The notes under the pieces were generated by a model that saw nothing but the letters and a program-made list of their open reading frames with translations, was not told where the DNA came from and searched no databases. The position numbers were made by a program, and so were the translations under genes. A DNA stretch of 64,000 bases from Ilumatobacter coccineus YM16-304. GTDB lineage: Bacteria > Actinomycetota > Acidimicrobiia > Acidimicrobiales > Ilumatobacteraceae. Each line of letters begins with the position of its first letter. The stretch's first letter is position 1. Location: contig NC_020520.1 in assembly GCF_000348785.1 (NCBI RefSeq), positions 4,402,001 through 4,466,000 on the forward strand, written 5' to 3'. This document shows positions 25,974 to 35,029 of the stretch, in pieces.

Positions 25974-26654
25974 TCAGTCCTTCGTCTTGACCATGGCGGC
26001 GCGGAGGGTCTTGCCCTTCCACTGGTAGCCGCTGCGCAGCACTTCGGCGACGATCGGTTCTCCGCCGTCACCGGGTTCGTGGGCCACCGCTTCGGCGACT
26101 TCCGGGTCGAACGGTTGACCATCGAGGTCGAGCGTCTCCAACCCGTGCTTCTTCAACTCGGCCAGCATCTGATTGAGCAGCGGCTCGATCTCGGCGGGAT
26201 GGTTGAGGAAAGCGGCCTCGGCGGCGTCGAGCACCGGGAGCAGCGCTTCGGCCAGCCGGCCGGTCGCCCGGTCGGCTTCCTGCTGCGCCCGGATGGCCGA
26301 CTGCTTGCGGAAGTTGTCGAAGTCGGCCTGCACGCGCTGGGCCAGGTTCTTGTACTCGTCGCGTTCGCTGAGCACGGCGGCAACGTCGACATCGGAGAAG
26401 TCGACGTCGATGCCGTCGATCTCGGCAGCGAGTGCTGCGTCGACATCGTCACGGTCGAGTCCGGCGGTGACGTCGTCGACCTCGCTGGCGCGAGTGCCGT
26501 CTTCGTCGACGCCTTGGCCCCCGCTTCCGTCGGCCGGGCGCGAGGCGCCCGAGCCGGTGGAAGCGAACTCGCCATCGTCGACGCCGTGCACCTCTGGGTC
26601 GAAGTTGTCACCAGGACCCGTGTTGCCGGGAAGCCCGGCTGCGTCGTCTGCCAT
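25974..26654 (-). CDS. grpE: GrpE nucleotide-exchange factor
   Basis: This 226-residue protein begins 8 nt after the dnaK stop with a GAGG site upstream. A long acidic N-terminal region (DDDG-rich, about 95 residues) is unusual in length. The GrpE core follows: [24 protein letters not shown] (coiled coil), then [16 protein letters not shown], and the C-terminal beta-wing [19 protein letters not shown]. GrpE releases ADP from DnaK. The acidic head may be a thermosensing or tuning extension, but that is not shown. Confidence 0.95.
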   Translation of the reverse strand: MADDAAGLPGNTGPGDNFDPEVHGVDDGEFASTGSGASRPADGSGGQGVDEDGTRASEVDDVTAGLDRDDVDAALAAEIDGIDVDFSDVDVAAVLSERDEYKNLAQRVQADFDNFRKQSAIRAQQEADRATGRLAEALLPVLDAAEAAFLNHPAEIEPLLNQMLAELKKHGLETLDLDGQPFDPEVAEAVAHEPGDGGEPIVAEVLRSGYQWKGKTLRAAMVKTKD

Positions 26655-26662
26655 GGCCGGCC

Positions 26663-28519
26663 TCAGTTCTCGTCGTCGACGATTTCGGCGTCGACGATGT
26701 CGTCGTCGTCGACCGAGCCGGCACCGGCGTCGGCGGTGTCCTGCCCCGAAGCGGAGCTACCTGCAGCACCGGAGTCCTTGGCAGCAGCTTCGTAGAGCTT
26801 CTGGCTGAACTCCTGGCTGGCCGACATGAGGGTTTCGGTCGCGGTCTTGATGGCGTCGTTGTCGTTGCCTTCGAGCGCCGTCTTGAGGTCGGCGAGCGGC
26901 TGCTCGACGGCTTCCTTCTCCTCGGCGGTGACCTTGTCGCCCTGTTCGCGGAGCACCTTCTCGGTCTGGTAGAGCAGCGAGTCGGCGTTGTTGCGAACCT
27001 CGGCTTCTTCGCGACGCTTCTTGTCTTCCTCGGCGTGTGCCTCGGCGTCTTTCACCATCTGCTCGATGTCGTCCTTGTCGAGGGTCGACTGGCCCGTGAT
27101 GGTCATCGACTGGGTCTTGTCGGTGGCCCGGTCCTTGGCCGACACGTGCACGATGCCGTTGGCATCGATGTCGAACACCACTTCGATCTGCGGCACGCCA
27201 CGAGGTGCGGGCGGCAGGTCGACGAGCTGGAACTTGCCGAGCGTCTTGTTGTACTGCGACATGTCACGCTCGCCCTGGAGCACGTGGATCTCGACCGACG
27301 GCTGGTTGTCTTCGGCCGTCGTGAAGACCTCGCTGCGCTTCGTGGGGATGGTGGTGTTGCGCTCGATGAGCTTCGTCATGACGCCGCCCTTGGTCTCGAT
27401 GCCCAGCGACAGCGGGGTGACGTCGAGCAGGAGCACGTCCTTGACGTCGCCGCGCAGCACGCCGGCCTGGATGGCGGCACCGATGGCGACCACTTCGTCG
27501 GGGTTGACCGTCTTGTTCGGCTCCTTGCCGGTGAGGTCGTGCACCAGATCGGTCACGGCCGGCATACGGGTCGAGCCACCCACGAGGATCACGTGGTGCA
27601 GGTCGCCCTTGGCGACGCCCGCGTCTTTGAGGGCCTGCTCGAACGGCACACGGCAGCGCTCGATGAGGTCGGCGGTCATCTCCTGGAACTTGGCTCGCGA
27701 GAGCGACTCGTCGAGGTGGAGCGGGCCGTCGGCCGTGGCGGTGATGAACGGCAGGTTGATCTGCGTGCTCTGCGTCTGGCTGAGCTCGATCTTGGCCTTC
27801 TCGGCGGCTTCCTGCAGGCGCTGTGCGGCCATGCGGTCGGCGCTCAGGTCGACACCGTGTGCCGCCTTGAACTGATCGACGAGCCACGAGATGATGCGCT
27901 GGTCCCAGTCGTCGCCACCGAGTTCGGTGTCGCCGTGGGTCGACTTCACTTCGAACACGCCGTCGCCGATCTCGAGGACCGACACGTCGAACGTGCCGCC
28001 ACCGAGGTCGAACACCAGGATGGTCTCGTCTTCGGAACCCTTCTCGAGTCCGTAGGCGAGCGCCGCGGCGGTCGGCTCGTTGATGATGCGGAGCACTTCG
28101 AGGCCGGCGATCGTGCCGGCTTCCTTCGTGGCGGTGCGCTGCGCGTCGTCGAAGTAAGCGGGAACGGTGATGACGGCCTGGGTGACCGTGTCGCCGAGGT
28201 AGCTCTCGGCGTCGCGCTTGAGCTTCATCAGCGTGCGGGCGCTGATCTCCTGCGCGGTGTACTGCTTGCCGTCGACGTCTTCCGACTTCCAGTTCTCACC
28301 GATGTGACGCTTCACGCTGCGGAACGTGCGGTCGGGGTTGGTGATCGCCTGACGCTTCGCGACTTCTCCCACCAGCACTTCGCCGGTCTTCGAGAAGGCG
28401 ACGACCGACGGGGTCGTGCGGGCGCCTTCGGAGTTCGGGATGACGACCGGGTCGCCACCTTCGAGGACCGAGACGACCGAGTTGGTGGTTCCGAGGTCGA
28501 TTCCGACTGCTTTGGCCAT
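26663..28519 (-). CDS. dnaK: DnaK (Hsp70) chaperone
   Basis: This 618-residue protein starts at the ATG at 28519 with AGGAG about 6 nt upstream; an in-frame upstream extension is not supported. The N-terminal ATPase signature [13 protein letters not shown], the second phosphate loop [15 protein letters not shown] and the [10 protein letters not shown] motif are intact. The substrate-binding beta domain and a helical lid follow, ending in the acidic [13 protein letters not shown] tail. It folds proteins and serves as HspR co-repressor. It is the first gene of the operon and is controlled by two HAIR sites upstream. Confidence 0.97.
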   Translation of the reverse strand: MAKAVGIDLGTTNSVVSVLEGGDPVVIPNSEGARTTPSVVAFSKTGEVLVGEVAKRQAITNPDRTFRSVKRHIGENWKSEDVDGKQYTAQEISARTLMKLKRDAESYLGDTVTQAVITVPAYFDDAQRTATKEAGTIAGLEVLRIINEPTAAALAYGLEKGSEDETILVFDLGGGTFDVSVLEIGDGVFEVKSTHGDTELGGDDWDQRIISWLVDQFKAAHGVDLSADRMAAQRLQEAAEKAKIELSQTQSTQINLPFITATADGPLHLDESLSRAKFQEMTADLIERCRVPFEQALKDAGVAKGDLHHVILVGGSTRMPAVTDLVHDLTGKEPNKTVNPDEVVAIGAAIQAGVLRGDVKDVLLLDVTPLSLGIETKGGVMTKLIERNTTIPTKRSEVFTTAEDNQPSVEIHVLQGERDMSQYNKTLGKFQLVDLPPAPRGVPQIEVVFDIDANGIVHVSAKDRATDKTQSMTITGQSTLDKDDIEQMVKDAEAHAEEDKKRREEAEVRNNADSLLYQTEKVLREQGDKVTAEEKEAVEQPLADLKTALEGNDNDAIKTATETLMSASQEFSQKLYEAAAKDSGAAGSSASGQDTADAGAGSVDDDDIVDAEIVDDEN

Positions 28520-28626
28520 GATGTGCTCCTTGATACTGGGGGGATGCTGAAGGGGATGCTGCGGGACTGTTTGGGGACTGCTGACCCCGGCCGAACTCAC
28601 GAACGGTCAGGGGAAGCGGGTCAAAT

Positions 28627-28647
28627 CTTGAATCAGTGACACTCAAG
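28627..28647. promoter_or_regulatory. HAIR element 1 (HspR operator)
   Basis: CTTGAAT-N7-ACTCAAG matches the HAIR consensus CTTGAGT-N7-ACTCAAG with one mismatch. It lies about 108 bp before dnaK. A possible promoter (TTGCCG, 16-17 nt, TATCTT on the minus strand) has its -10 overlapping this site. Confidence 0.85.
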
Positions 28648-28689
28648 ATAGAGGTCGCCCCCGAGAACGGCAACCCGACAGTGAGGAAA

Positions 28690-28710
28690 CTTGAGTGTGT
28701 TCGACTCAAG
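28690..28710. promoter_or_regulatory. HAIR element 2 (HspR operator), perfect match
   Basis: CTTGAGT-N7-ACTCAAG is an exact HAIR site, 63 bp further upstream of dnaK than element 1. Two sites at this spacing allow cooperative repression by HspR-DnaK. Confidence 0.9.
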
Positions 28711-28732
28711 TTTCAGGAGACGGCGGAAACCA

Positions 28733-29143
28733 CTACTCCAGCAGGCGTTCCGGGCCGAAGGAGGCGGGGAGCAACTCGTCCATCGACAGCGTGAGCACCG
28801 CGCCGTCGACCGTGCACGCGTGAATGACGGTGTCGGTCGTGGCGAACTCGCGGATGCGCTGCCTGCAGCCGCCGCAGGGTGTCCCCGGCGTCTCGCCGCT
28901 GGTCATGGTGACGATCTCGGCGATCTTCGGCGGGTGCTCCGAGGCGCTGACCATCGCGGCGATCGCTCCGGCCTCGGCACACGTGCCCTCGGGATACGAC
29001 GCGTTCTCGACGTTGCACCCGACGAACACCACGCCGTCGGTGGTCCGAATCGCCGCCCCGACCGGGTAGCGCGAGTACGGACTGTGTGAGCGTTCGCGGA
29101 CCGCGGCGGCAGCGGCGAACAGGTCGCGGAAGTCGTCGCTCAT
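28733..29143 (-). CDS. cdd: cytidine deaminase
   Basis: This 136-residue protein starts at the ATG overlapping the preceding membrane-protein stop (ATGA). The zinc site is complete: the CAEAGAI segment holds Cys and the catalytic Glu, and TPCGGCRQ supplies the other two Cys. The substrate-binding FVGCNVENASYPEGT motif is present. It deaminates cytidine or deoxycytidine to (deoxy)uridine in pyrimidine salvage, and its length is typical of the homotetrameric class. The gene ends 23 nt from the distal HAIR site. Confidence 0.95.
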   Translation of the reverse strand: MSDDFRDLFAAAAAVRERSHSPYSRYPVGAAIRTTDGVVFVGCNVENASYPEGTCAEAGAIAAMVSASEHPPKIAEIVTMTSGETPGTPCGGCRQRIREFATTDTVIHACTVDGAVLTLSMDELLPASFGPERLLE

Positions 29144-29670
29144 GATCGCGTCGCCGGTCCGAGTGCGCAGAGCACGACGATCGCGACCGACATCGCGAGA
29201 TACACGACGCTGCTGCCGTCGGGTTCGCTGGCGAGGCCCAACACGGCGAGGACGCCGTTGATCGATCCGTACACGATCGAGCAGATGCGCCCCCACGAGC
29301 GGCGCATGATCGCACCGATGCCGGCGGCGAGGCCGAATCCGCCCAGCGCCGCGACCACCATCCCGATCAACACGACCGCATTGCCGAAGTCGCTGGCGAT
29401 GTCGTTGATGGCGTCGCCGAGCAACGCGATCACCAACCCGACCAGGATGGTGAAGGCGGCCAGCACGACGGCGACGATGCCACCGGCGAGCAGCTTGCCC
29501 GACTTGGCCGGCTGCGCCATGGTGTGCGCGCCACCCACGGGGTACGGCTGGTAGCCGACCGGAGCCGTCGGAGGCTGCGGCATCGAGGGCGGTGACGCCG
29601 GCGCGGCGAACGGGTCGGGCGGTGGTTGCATCGGGTTCTCGCCTCCGCCGGGTGGTGGAATGTTGCTCAT
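29140..29670 (-). CDS. Pro-rich small membrane protein, function unknown
   Basis: This 176-residue protein has an AGGAG site before the ATG at 29670. A cytosolic N-terminus rich in Pro (residues about 4-55) with PYPVGG-type motifs precedes four hydrophobic helices (LLAGGIVAVVLAAFTILVGLV, AVVLIGMVVAALGGFGLAAGI, a third near RICSIVYGSINGVLAVLGL, and VVYLAMSVAIVVLCAL). This layout resembles DUF4064/DUF4190-type membrane proteins. It overlaps the cytidine deaminase gene, so the two are co-transcribed, but no functional link is evident. Confidence 0.7.
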   Translation of the reverse strand: MSNIPPPGGGENPMQPPPDPFAAPASPPSMPQPPTAPVGYQPYPVGGAHTMAQPAKSGKLLAGGIVAVVLAAFTILVGLVIALLGDAINDIASDFGNAVVLIGMVVAALGGFGLAAGIGAIMRRSWGRICSIVYGSINGVLAVLGLASEPDGSSVVYLAMSVAIVVLCALGPATRS

Positions 29671-29789
29671 GGAACTCCTTCGACGGCTCGGACGATGACT
29701 CGCCGAGGACGTCTCCACCGTACGGCATGACGCTCGATCGGCGCCGAGTATCACCGCCGGTTGGCACGGGATCGTCAAGACTGTGCTCG

Positions 29790-30227
29790 ATGAGCAAGTC
29801 CACCGCTCCCGTCCCCACCACCGTCGTCAGCGGTGCCAGCGTTCGCCCGATCGACGTCGACGCCGAACGGGTCGACGGCGGCGGCTACGTCTTGATCCTC
29901 GACGACGGCGGCACCCTGGCGCTCGTCGCCGATCTCCTGCTCGGTCGCGAGCCGGCCACCCACCCCGACGTCACCTCGGGCGCTCGACGCGGCCTGTTGA
30001 TCGTCGACGAGACGAGCGCGGTGTCGCGGCACCATCTCGCCATCAGCACCCACCGCGACGGCGTCGACGTCACCGACCTCGGCAGCGCCAACGGCACGAT
30101 GGTCGTCAACGGATCGACCGGCACGGCGTCGCCCCTGGTTCCGAAGCGGGCGACCCGCCTGTCGATCGGCGACCGGGTACACCTCGGCTCGCGCTCGTTC
30201 CAGCTCGGCTACCGCCGCGACGCGTGA
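29790..30227 (+). CDS. small FHA-domain protein
   Basis: This 145-residue protein holds a forkhead-associated domain across most of its length: LLLGREP (strand with conserved Gly-Arg), SRHHLAI and DLGSANGTMVNG-like segments (DLGSANGTMVVNG), all core phosphothreonine-binding motifs. FHA proteins read Ser/Thr-kinase signals. No kinase gene is visible in this window. The start ATG at 29790 has only a weak AAGACT box 7 nt before it. It is divergent from the membrane protein and followed by a palindromic repeat pair. Confidence 0.82.
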   Translation: MSKSTAPVPTTVVSGASVRPIDVDAERVDGGGYVLILDDGGTLALVADLLLGREPATHPDVTSGARRGLLIVDETSAVSRHHLAISTHRDGVDVTDLGSANGTMVVNGSTGTASPLVPKRATRLSIGDRVHLGSRSFQLGYRRDA

Positions 30228-30238
30228 CCCAACCGGCC

Positions 30239-30271
30239 TGCGTCATCGGGTGTCTGACACCGGATGACGCA
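30239..30271. repeat. dispersed 33-bp palindromic repeat, unit 1
   Basis: The outer arms TGCGTCATC and GATGACGCA are perfectly complementary, and the core is GGGTGTC-T-GACACCG with one mismatch. It lies in the gap between the FHA gene and gpmI and has close relatives at 30272, 47558 and 47591. Confidence 0.8.
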
Positions 30272-30300
30272 TCATCGGGTGTCAGACACCGGATGACGCA
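30272..30300. repeat. dispersed palindromic repeat, unit 2 (tandem with unit 1)
   Basis: The core GGTGTCAGACACC and the right arm GATGACGCA are the same as in the other units; the left arm is shorter. It abuts unit 1 directly, the same two-unit arrangement seen at 47558-47617. Confidence 0.75.
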
Positions 30301-30316
30301 GCGCGGGTGCACTCCG

Positions 30317-30322
30317 TAACCT
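30317..30322 (+). promoter_or_regulatory. -10 box of gpmI (leaderless)
   Basis: TAACCT is 7 nt before the GTG at 30330, and no Shine-Dalgarno is present. Confidence 0.5.
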
Positions 30323-30329
30323 GAGCGTC

Positions 30330-31982
<1,653 letters not shown>

Positions 31983-31984
31983 CC

Positions 31985-32015
31985 CGGACGGTTTGTCTCT
32001 GAGACAAACCGTCCG
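31985..32015. terminator. bidirectional hairpin between gpmI and the ASST-like gene
   Basis: Fifteen-base arms (31985-31999 and 32001-32015) are perfectly complementary around a single T. The core reads TTTGTCTCTGAGACAAA. It lies 3 nt after the gpmI stop and 16 nt from the stop of the convergent gene, so it can serve both. Confidence 0.75.
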
Positions 32016-32030
32016 ACGCTGACGTCGCGG

Positions 32031-33890
32031 TCAGTTCGCCCACTCCGGACCGTTGTAGAACGTCTCGATGCGCTCCGAGCGGTAGGTGACGAAACCGAGC
32101 TCCGACTGGAGTTCCCACACGATGTCGCCGCCCGACTCGCCTTCCGGGACGACCTCGCGGATGAGGATGTGCAACGGGTCCTCCGGTCCGGGCGGGAAGG
32201 TGCCGATGCCGCCGTGGGTGATGAGCACGTTGCCGTTCGACAGTTGGTCGGCGTCGCTGATGAATCCGGAGTAGGCCAGGTTGCCGTTGTCCTCGGTGTC
32301 GATGTGTTCCCAGCGCTGCGTCGCCGTCCAGTCGGCCGGGTCGTCGGAGGAGTCGTCGACGTCGTAGATGACGGCCCGGCTGTACGCGTTGGCACAGCTC
32401 ACGACCGAGGTGCACGACGACGGTGTTCCGGGTGTGGCCAACTGGTTCGTCGGGCGGTCGTTGCCGTTGTCGTAGACGATGAGCGAGCCGTCGACGTTGA
32501 CCTCGACGGCGTGCTGGTAGGTGGTGGGCTCGCCGTCGAGGGGCATCGTGGAACCGGCACCGAGGATCCAGCGAAGCTGTGTCTGGGGACCTTCGTCGTC
32601 GAGATGATCGAAGGCGACGATCTGGTTCGTGTGACGTGACGAGATGATCACCGCGTCACGTTCAGGGTCGTAGATGGCGCTGTTGGCGTGCGTCCAGTCG
32701 CGGGCGTTCTCCTCGGCGAAGATGCCGGCCGGCACGCACATCTCGCCGCCGGGGAACTGATCGATGTCGATGACGTCCCAGAGATCCCACGTGCGCACGA
32801 CCGTGCCGTCGGGGGTGAACTCGACGGCCACGTCGCTGATCGCGTTGAACGGCGCCGGGTCGCCGGGGCAGAACGCCTCGCGCTGCTCGGGGGTCAACTC
32901 GTGCGTCGTGGTCGACAGGGTGAGCGTGTTGCCGTTGGGCATCGGCCACGCCTCGTGATGGATGGTGGCGAGGTCGACCCACTCGGCGCTGACCGGAACG
33001 GGTTCGGCGTCGCCGGGGTTGCCGACCAGTGCGCCGAGTCCACCTTGGAAGTCGACCTGTTCGGGGTCGATGCCTTCGAACAGTTCCTCGTTGGTGATCA
33101 CGCTCGGGTCGGCCCCGCTCGCGAGCGGCCGCCAGTTGCCCACGACGTTGCCGAGAAAGTCGACCTCACGCGTGCCGAACGGCCAGTAGAAGATGTTGAA
33201 CGTGCCGGCGGGCGTGACTTCGAAACCGCCGAGCGCGCCGGTGTTCTCGTAGTACCAGACGACCTCGCCGTCGTTGTCGTACGCAACGAGGTGCTGGCTC
33301 GACGTGGCGCCCTCTCGGGGGCTGAGCGTGTCGAACTCGATGACCGTGAAGCCGGGCGCAGCGCGTTCGGCATCGATCGTGAGCTGATGGTCGCCGAAGT
33401 ACCCCGGGAGCGTGTCGGTGGTGAACTCCAGTCCGTCGACGACGCCGATCGACGCGCCGTCGGCATCGAGCACGTCGACGGAGAGTGCGTAGGTCTGGTC
33501 GGCGCGCATGCCGATCACCGGGATCTGGTGTTCGGTCGAGGTGGCCGCCGGGAGGGGCACGTCGACGACGTGGTCACCCGAGGTCGCCGTCACGTCGACC
33601 AGGGTCTCGTCGTCGGTGCGCACCGTGACGAGCGCCGCGAGCGGTGCATGGACGCTGCCCTCGACGTCGACCACCGCGATGCCGTCGGTCGACGCAGCAT
33701 CGACCGTGGTCGTCGACTCCTCCTCGGCAGGCTCGTCGGCTGCAGGCTCGTCGGTCGTGTCGACGTCCTCCGCGACAGAATCGGTCGGCGCCGAGTCGGT
33801 GGACGGAGCCTCGGTCGCGTCGTCCGATCCAGAACAAGCGGCGACGACGAGCGCGGCAGACACCGCGAGAGCAACAGAGCGTGAACGCAT
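32031..33890 (-). CDS. arylsulfotransferase (ASST)-like lipoprotein
   Basis: This 619-residue protein starts at ATG 33890. The signal MRSRSVALAVSAALVVAAC has a lipobox, so the mature protein is lipid-anchored; an acidic Asp/Glu/Thr linker follows, then a beta-sandwich-like domain and the ASST propeller. The family hallmarks include a DWTHANSAIYD segment (His401), SSRHTNQI (Arg about 419) and ATIHHEAWPMPNGN. In the E. coli enzyme, His and Arg in such segments transfer sulfate between phenols without PAPS. No DsbA/DsbL partner is nearby. Substrate is unknown, and many actinobacterial family members are uncharacterised, so transfer activity should be treated as possible only. Confidence 0.8.
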   Translation of the reverse strand: MRSRSVALAVSAALVVAACSGSDDATEAPSTDSAPTDSVAEDVDTTDEPAADEPAEEESTTTVDAASTDGIAVVDVEGSVHAPLAALVTVRTDDETLVDVTATSGDHVVDVPLPAATSTEHQIPVIGMRADQTYALSVDVLDADGASIGVVDGLEFTTDTLPGYFGDHQLTIDAERAAPGFTVIEFDTLSPREGATSSQHLVAYDNDGEVVWYYENTGALGGFEVTPAGTFNIFYWPFGTREVDFLGNVVGNWRPLASGADPSVITNEELFEGIDPEQVDFQGGLGALVGNPGDAEPVPVSAEWVDLATIHHEAWPMPNGNTLTLSTTTHELTPEQREAFCPGDPAPFNAISDVAVEFTPDGTVVRTWDLWDVIDIDQFPGGEMCVPAGIFAEENARDWTHANSAIYDPERDAVIISSRHTNQIVAFDHLDDEGPQTQLRWILGAGSTMPLDGEPTTYQHAVEVNVDGSLIVYDNGNDRPTNQLATPGTPSSCTSVVSCANAYSRAVIYDVDDSSDDPADWTATQRWEHIDTEDNGNLAYSGFISDADQLSNGNVLITHGGIGTFPPGPEDPLHILIREVVPEGESGGDIVWELQSELGFVTYRSERIETFYNGPEWAN

Positions 33891-33945
33891 GTCTGACAGT
33901 CTGGCCGCCACGAGCGCCCCCACCGCGCCATCTCCACGCCATTGC

Positions 33946-34056
33946 GCGTTTTACCCCCGCAATCCGTCATCGGTGACGGATCTGCGGGGCAAAACCGGGG
34001 AGGCAGCGTTTTGCCCCGGCGATGCGTCAGATCTGACGGATCTGCGGGGCAAAACC
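33946..34056. repeat. two tandem imperfect palindromes, 60-bp period
   Basis: Units at 33946-33996 and 34006-34056 each begin GCGTTTT(A/G)CCCC and end with TGCGGGGCAAAACC, forming a long hairpin with mismatches. The 3' half TGACGGATCTGCGGGGCAAA is identical in both. The period is exactly 60 bp. Confidence 0.8.
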
Positions 34057-34091
34057 GGATGGGGTCGGGCCGGTTCGACGGTGCGATGCGG

Positions 34092-34181
34092 GGTTGGCGG
34101 GCGGGAATGGCGCGGTTGGTGGGCGGGAATGGCGCGGTTGGCGGGGGGGGGAATGGCGCGGTTGGCGGGGGCAGGTGGCGC
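34092..34181. repeat. 22-bp G-rich tandem repeat, about four copies
   Basis: Units start at 34092, 34114, 34136 and 34160 with the pattern GGTTGGCGGGCGGGAATGGC. The third is 24 bp because of a longer G run, and the fourth is diverged. The array ends 7 bp before the TACTGT box of the next gene. Confidence 0.8.
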
Positions 34182-34188
34182 CTCGGCG

Positions 34189-34194
34189 TACTGT
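34189..34194 (+). promoter_or_regulatory. -10 box of the hypothetical gene at 34202 (leaderless)
   Basis: TACTGT lies 7 nt before the ATG at 34202. Confidence 0.5.
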
Positions 34195-34201
34195 TCGGGG
34201 G

Positions 34202-34942
34202 ATGAACTTCGCGCCGCTTCCCGATGACTGGCCGACGCAGCGCGACACGTTGCGTCGCATCGCGACGCACGTCGTCGCGCAGGCACAGCAGTTGGTGACC
34301 GGTCACTTCGCGCTGATGCCGTTGCCCGGCGGCTTCGGCACGCCGCAGTTCGGGCCGGATCGTTCGCGCGTACGCGTCGTCGGCGGCTCGCTGTTCGTCG
34401 AGTCGGTGGCCGATGGCACCGCCACCACGAAGGTGGAGATGATCGCCGGATCGTCGATCCGGGCGCTGTGCCGGGCAGCCGGGTTCGAGCCAGACCCCGA
34501 ACTGAACGTCGGGCACGACACGCCGACCCTGGGCGACCCCGACGAGATGCTGATCGTCGACTCGGTCGCGGTGGCCGTGCTCGCCGACTGGTATCAGCTC
34601 GGCCAGCAGGCGATGGACGGTGCGATCGCATCGCTCCCCGACGCGCAGGCGTCGATCGTGCGGCTCTGGCCCGAGCACTTCGACGTGGGCGTCGACGTGG
34701 CGATCGACGCGGTTCGCAAGCCAGGCATGCGCACCAACCTCGGCGCTTCGGCCGGCGACAAGTTCCACCAGGAGCCGTACCTCTACGTCGGCCCGTGGGA
34801 TGCCGACCGGCCAGGCGACCCCGACTTCTGGAACGCTCCCTTCGGCGCAGTGCTGGGCTTCGGCGAACTCGACGCCGCCGAGAACCCGCTGCACGCAGCG
34901 AACGAGTTCTTCCTCCACGGCCTCGCCCACCTCCGCTCCTGA
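34202..34942 (+). CDS. conserved hypothetical actinobacterial protein
   Basis: This 246-residue protein has no signal peptide or membrane segment. Visible landmarks are a WPEHFDVGVDVAID segment, a NLGASAGDKFHQEPYLYVGPW segment and a C-terminal AANEFFLHGL. The WPEHFD and EPYLYVGPW wording recurs, to my recollection, in a family of unknown function widespread in Actinobacteria. No catalytic motif is recognisable. The ATG at 34202 has a leaderless promoter, and the upstream frame runs into the repeat array and is not coding. It precedes EtfD but is separated by its own promoter. Confidence 0.7.
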   Translation: MNFAPLPDDWPTQRDTLRRIATHVVAQAQQLVTGHFALMPLPGGFGTPQFGPDRSRVRVVGGSLFVESVADGTATTKVEMIAGSSIRALCRAAGFEPDPELNVGHDTPTLGDPDEMLIVDSVAVAVLADWYQLGQQAMDGAIASLPDAQASIVRLWPEHFDVGVDVAIDAVRKPGMRTNLGASAGDKFHQEPYLYVGPWDADRPGDPDFWNAPFGAVLGFGELDAAENPLHAANEFFLHGLAHLRS

Positions 34943-35014
34943 CCCACACACGAAATCGCATGACGTGACGATGATCCGCCGACGGCGGTTGTGCTCCTCG
35001 GACCTACTGCCGAG

Positions 35015-35020
35015 TAGCCT
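35015..35020 (+). promoter_or_regulatory. -10 box of the EtfD-like gene
   Basis: TAGCCT lies 9 nt before the ATG at 35030. No Shine-Dalgarno is present in the spacer. Confidence 0.4.
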
Positions 35021-35029
35021 CGCGCTCGC

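Larger units (their letters stand above)
33891..34201. other. 311-bp intergenic region occupied by two repeat arrays
   Basis: No convincing coding sequence lies between the divergent ASST-like gene and the hypothetical gene. The region holds a pair of imperfect palindromes (33946-34056), a G-rich 22-bp tandem array (34092-34181) and the promoter of the next gene. The rest appears unstructured. Confidence 0.7.

Noticed and set aside
34092-34181. 22-bp tandem array as a CRISPR
   Set aside because: The copies are directly adjacent without spacers and no cas gene is visible.
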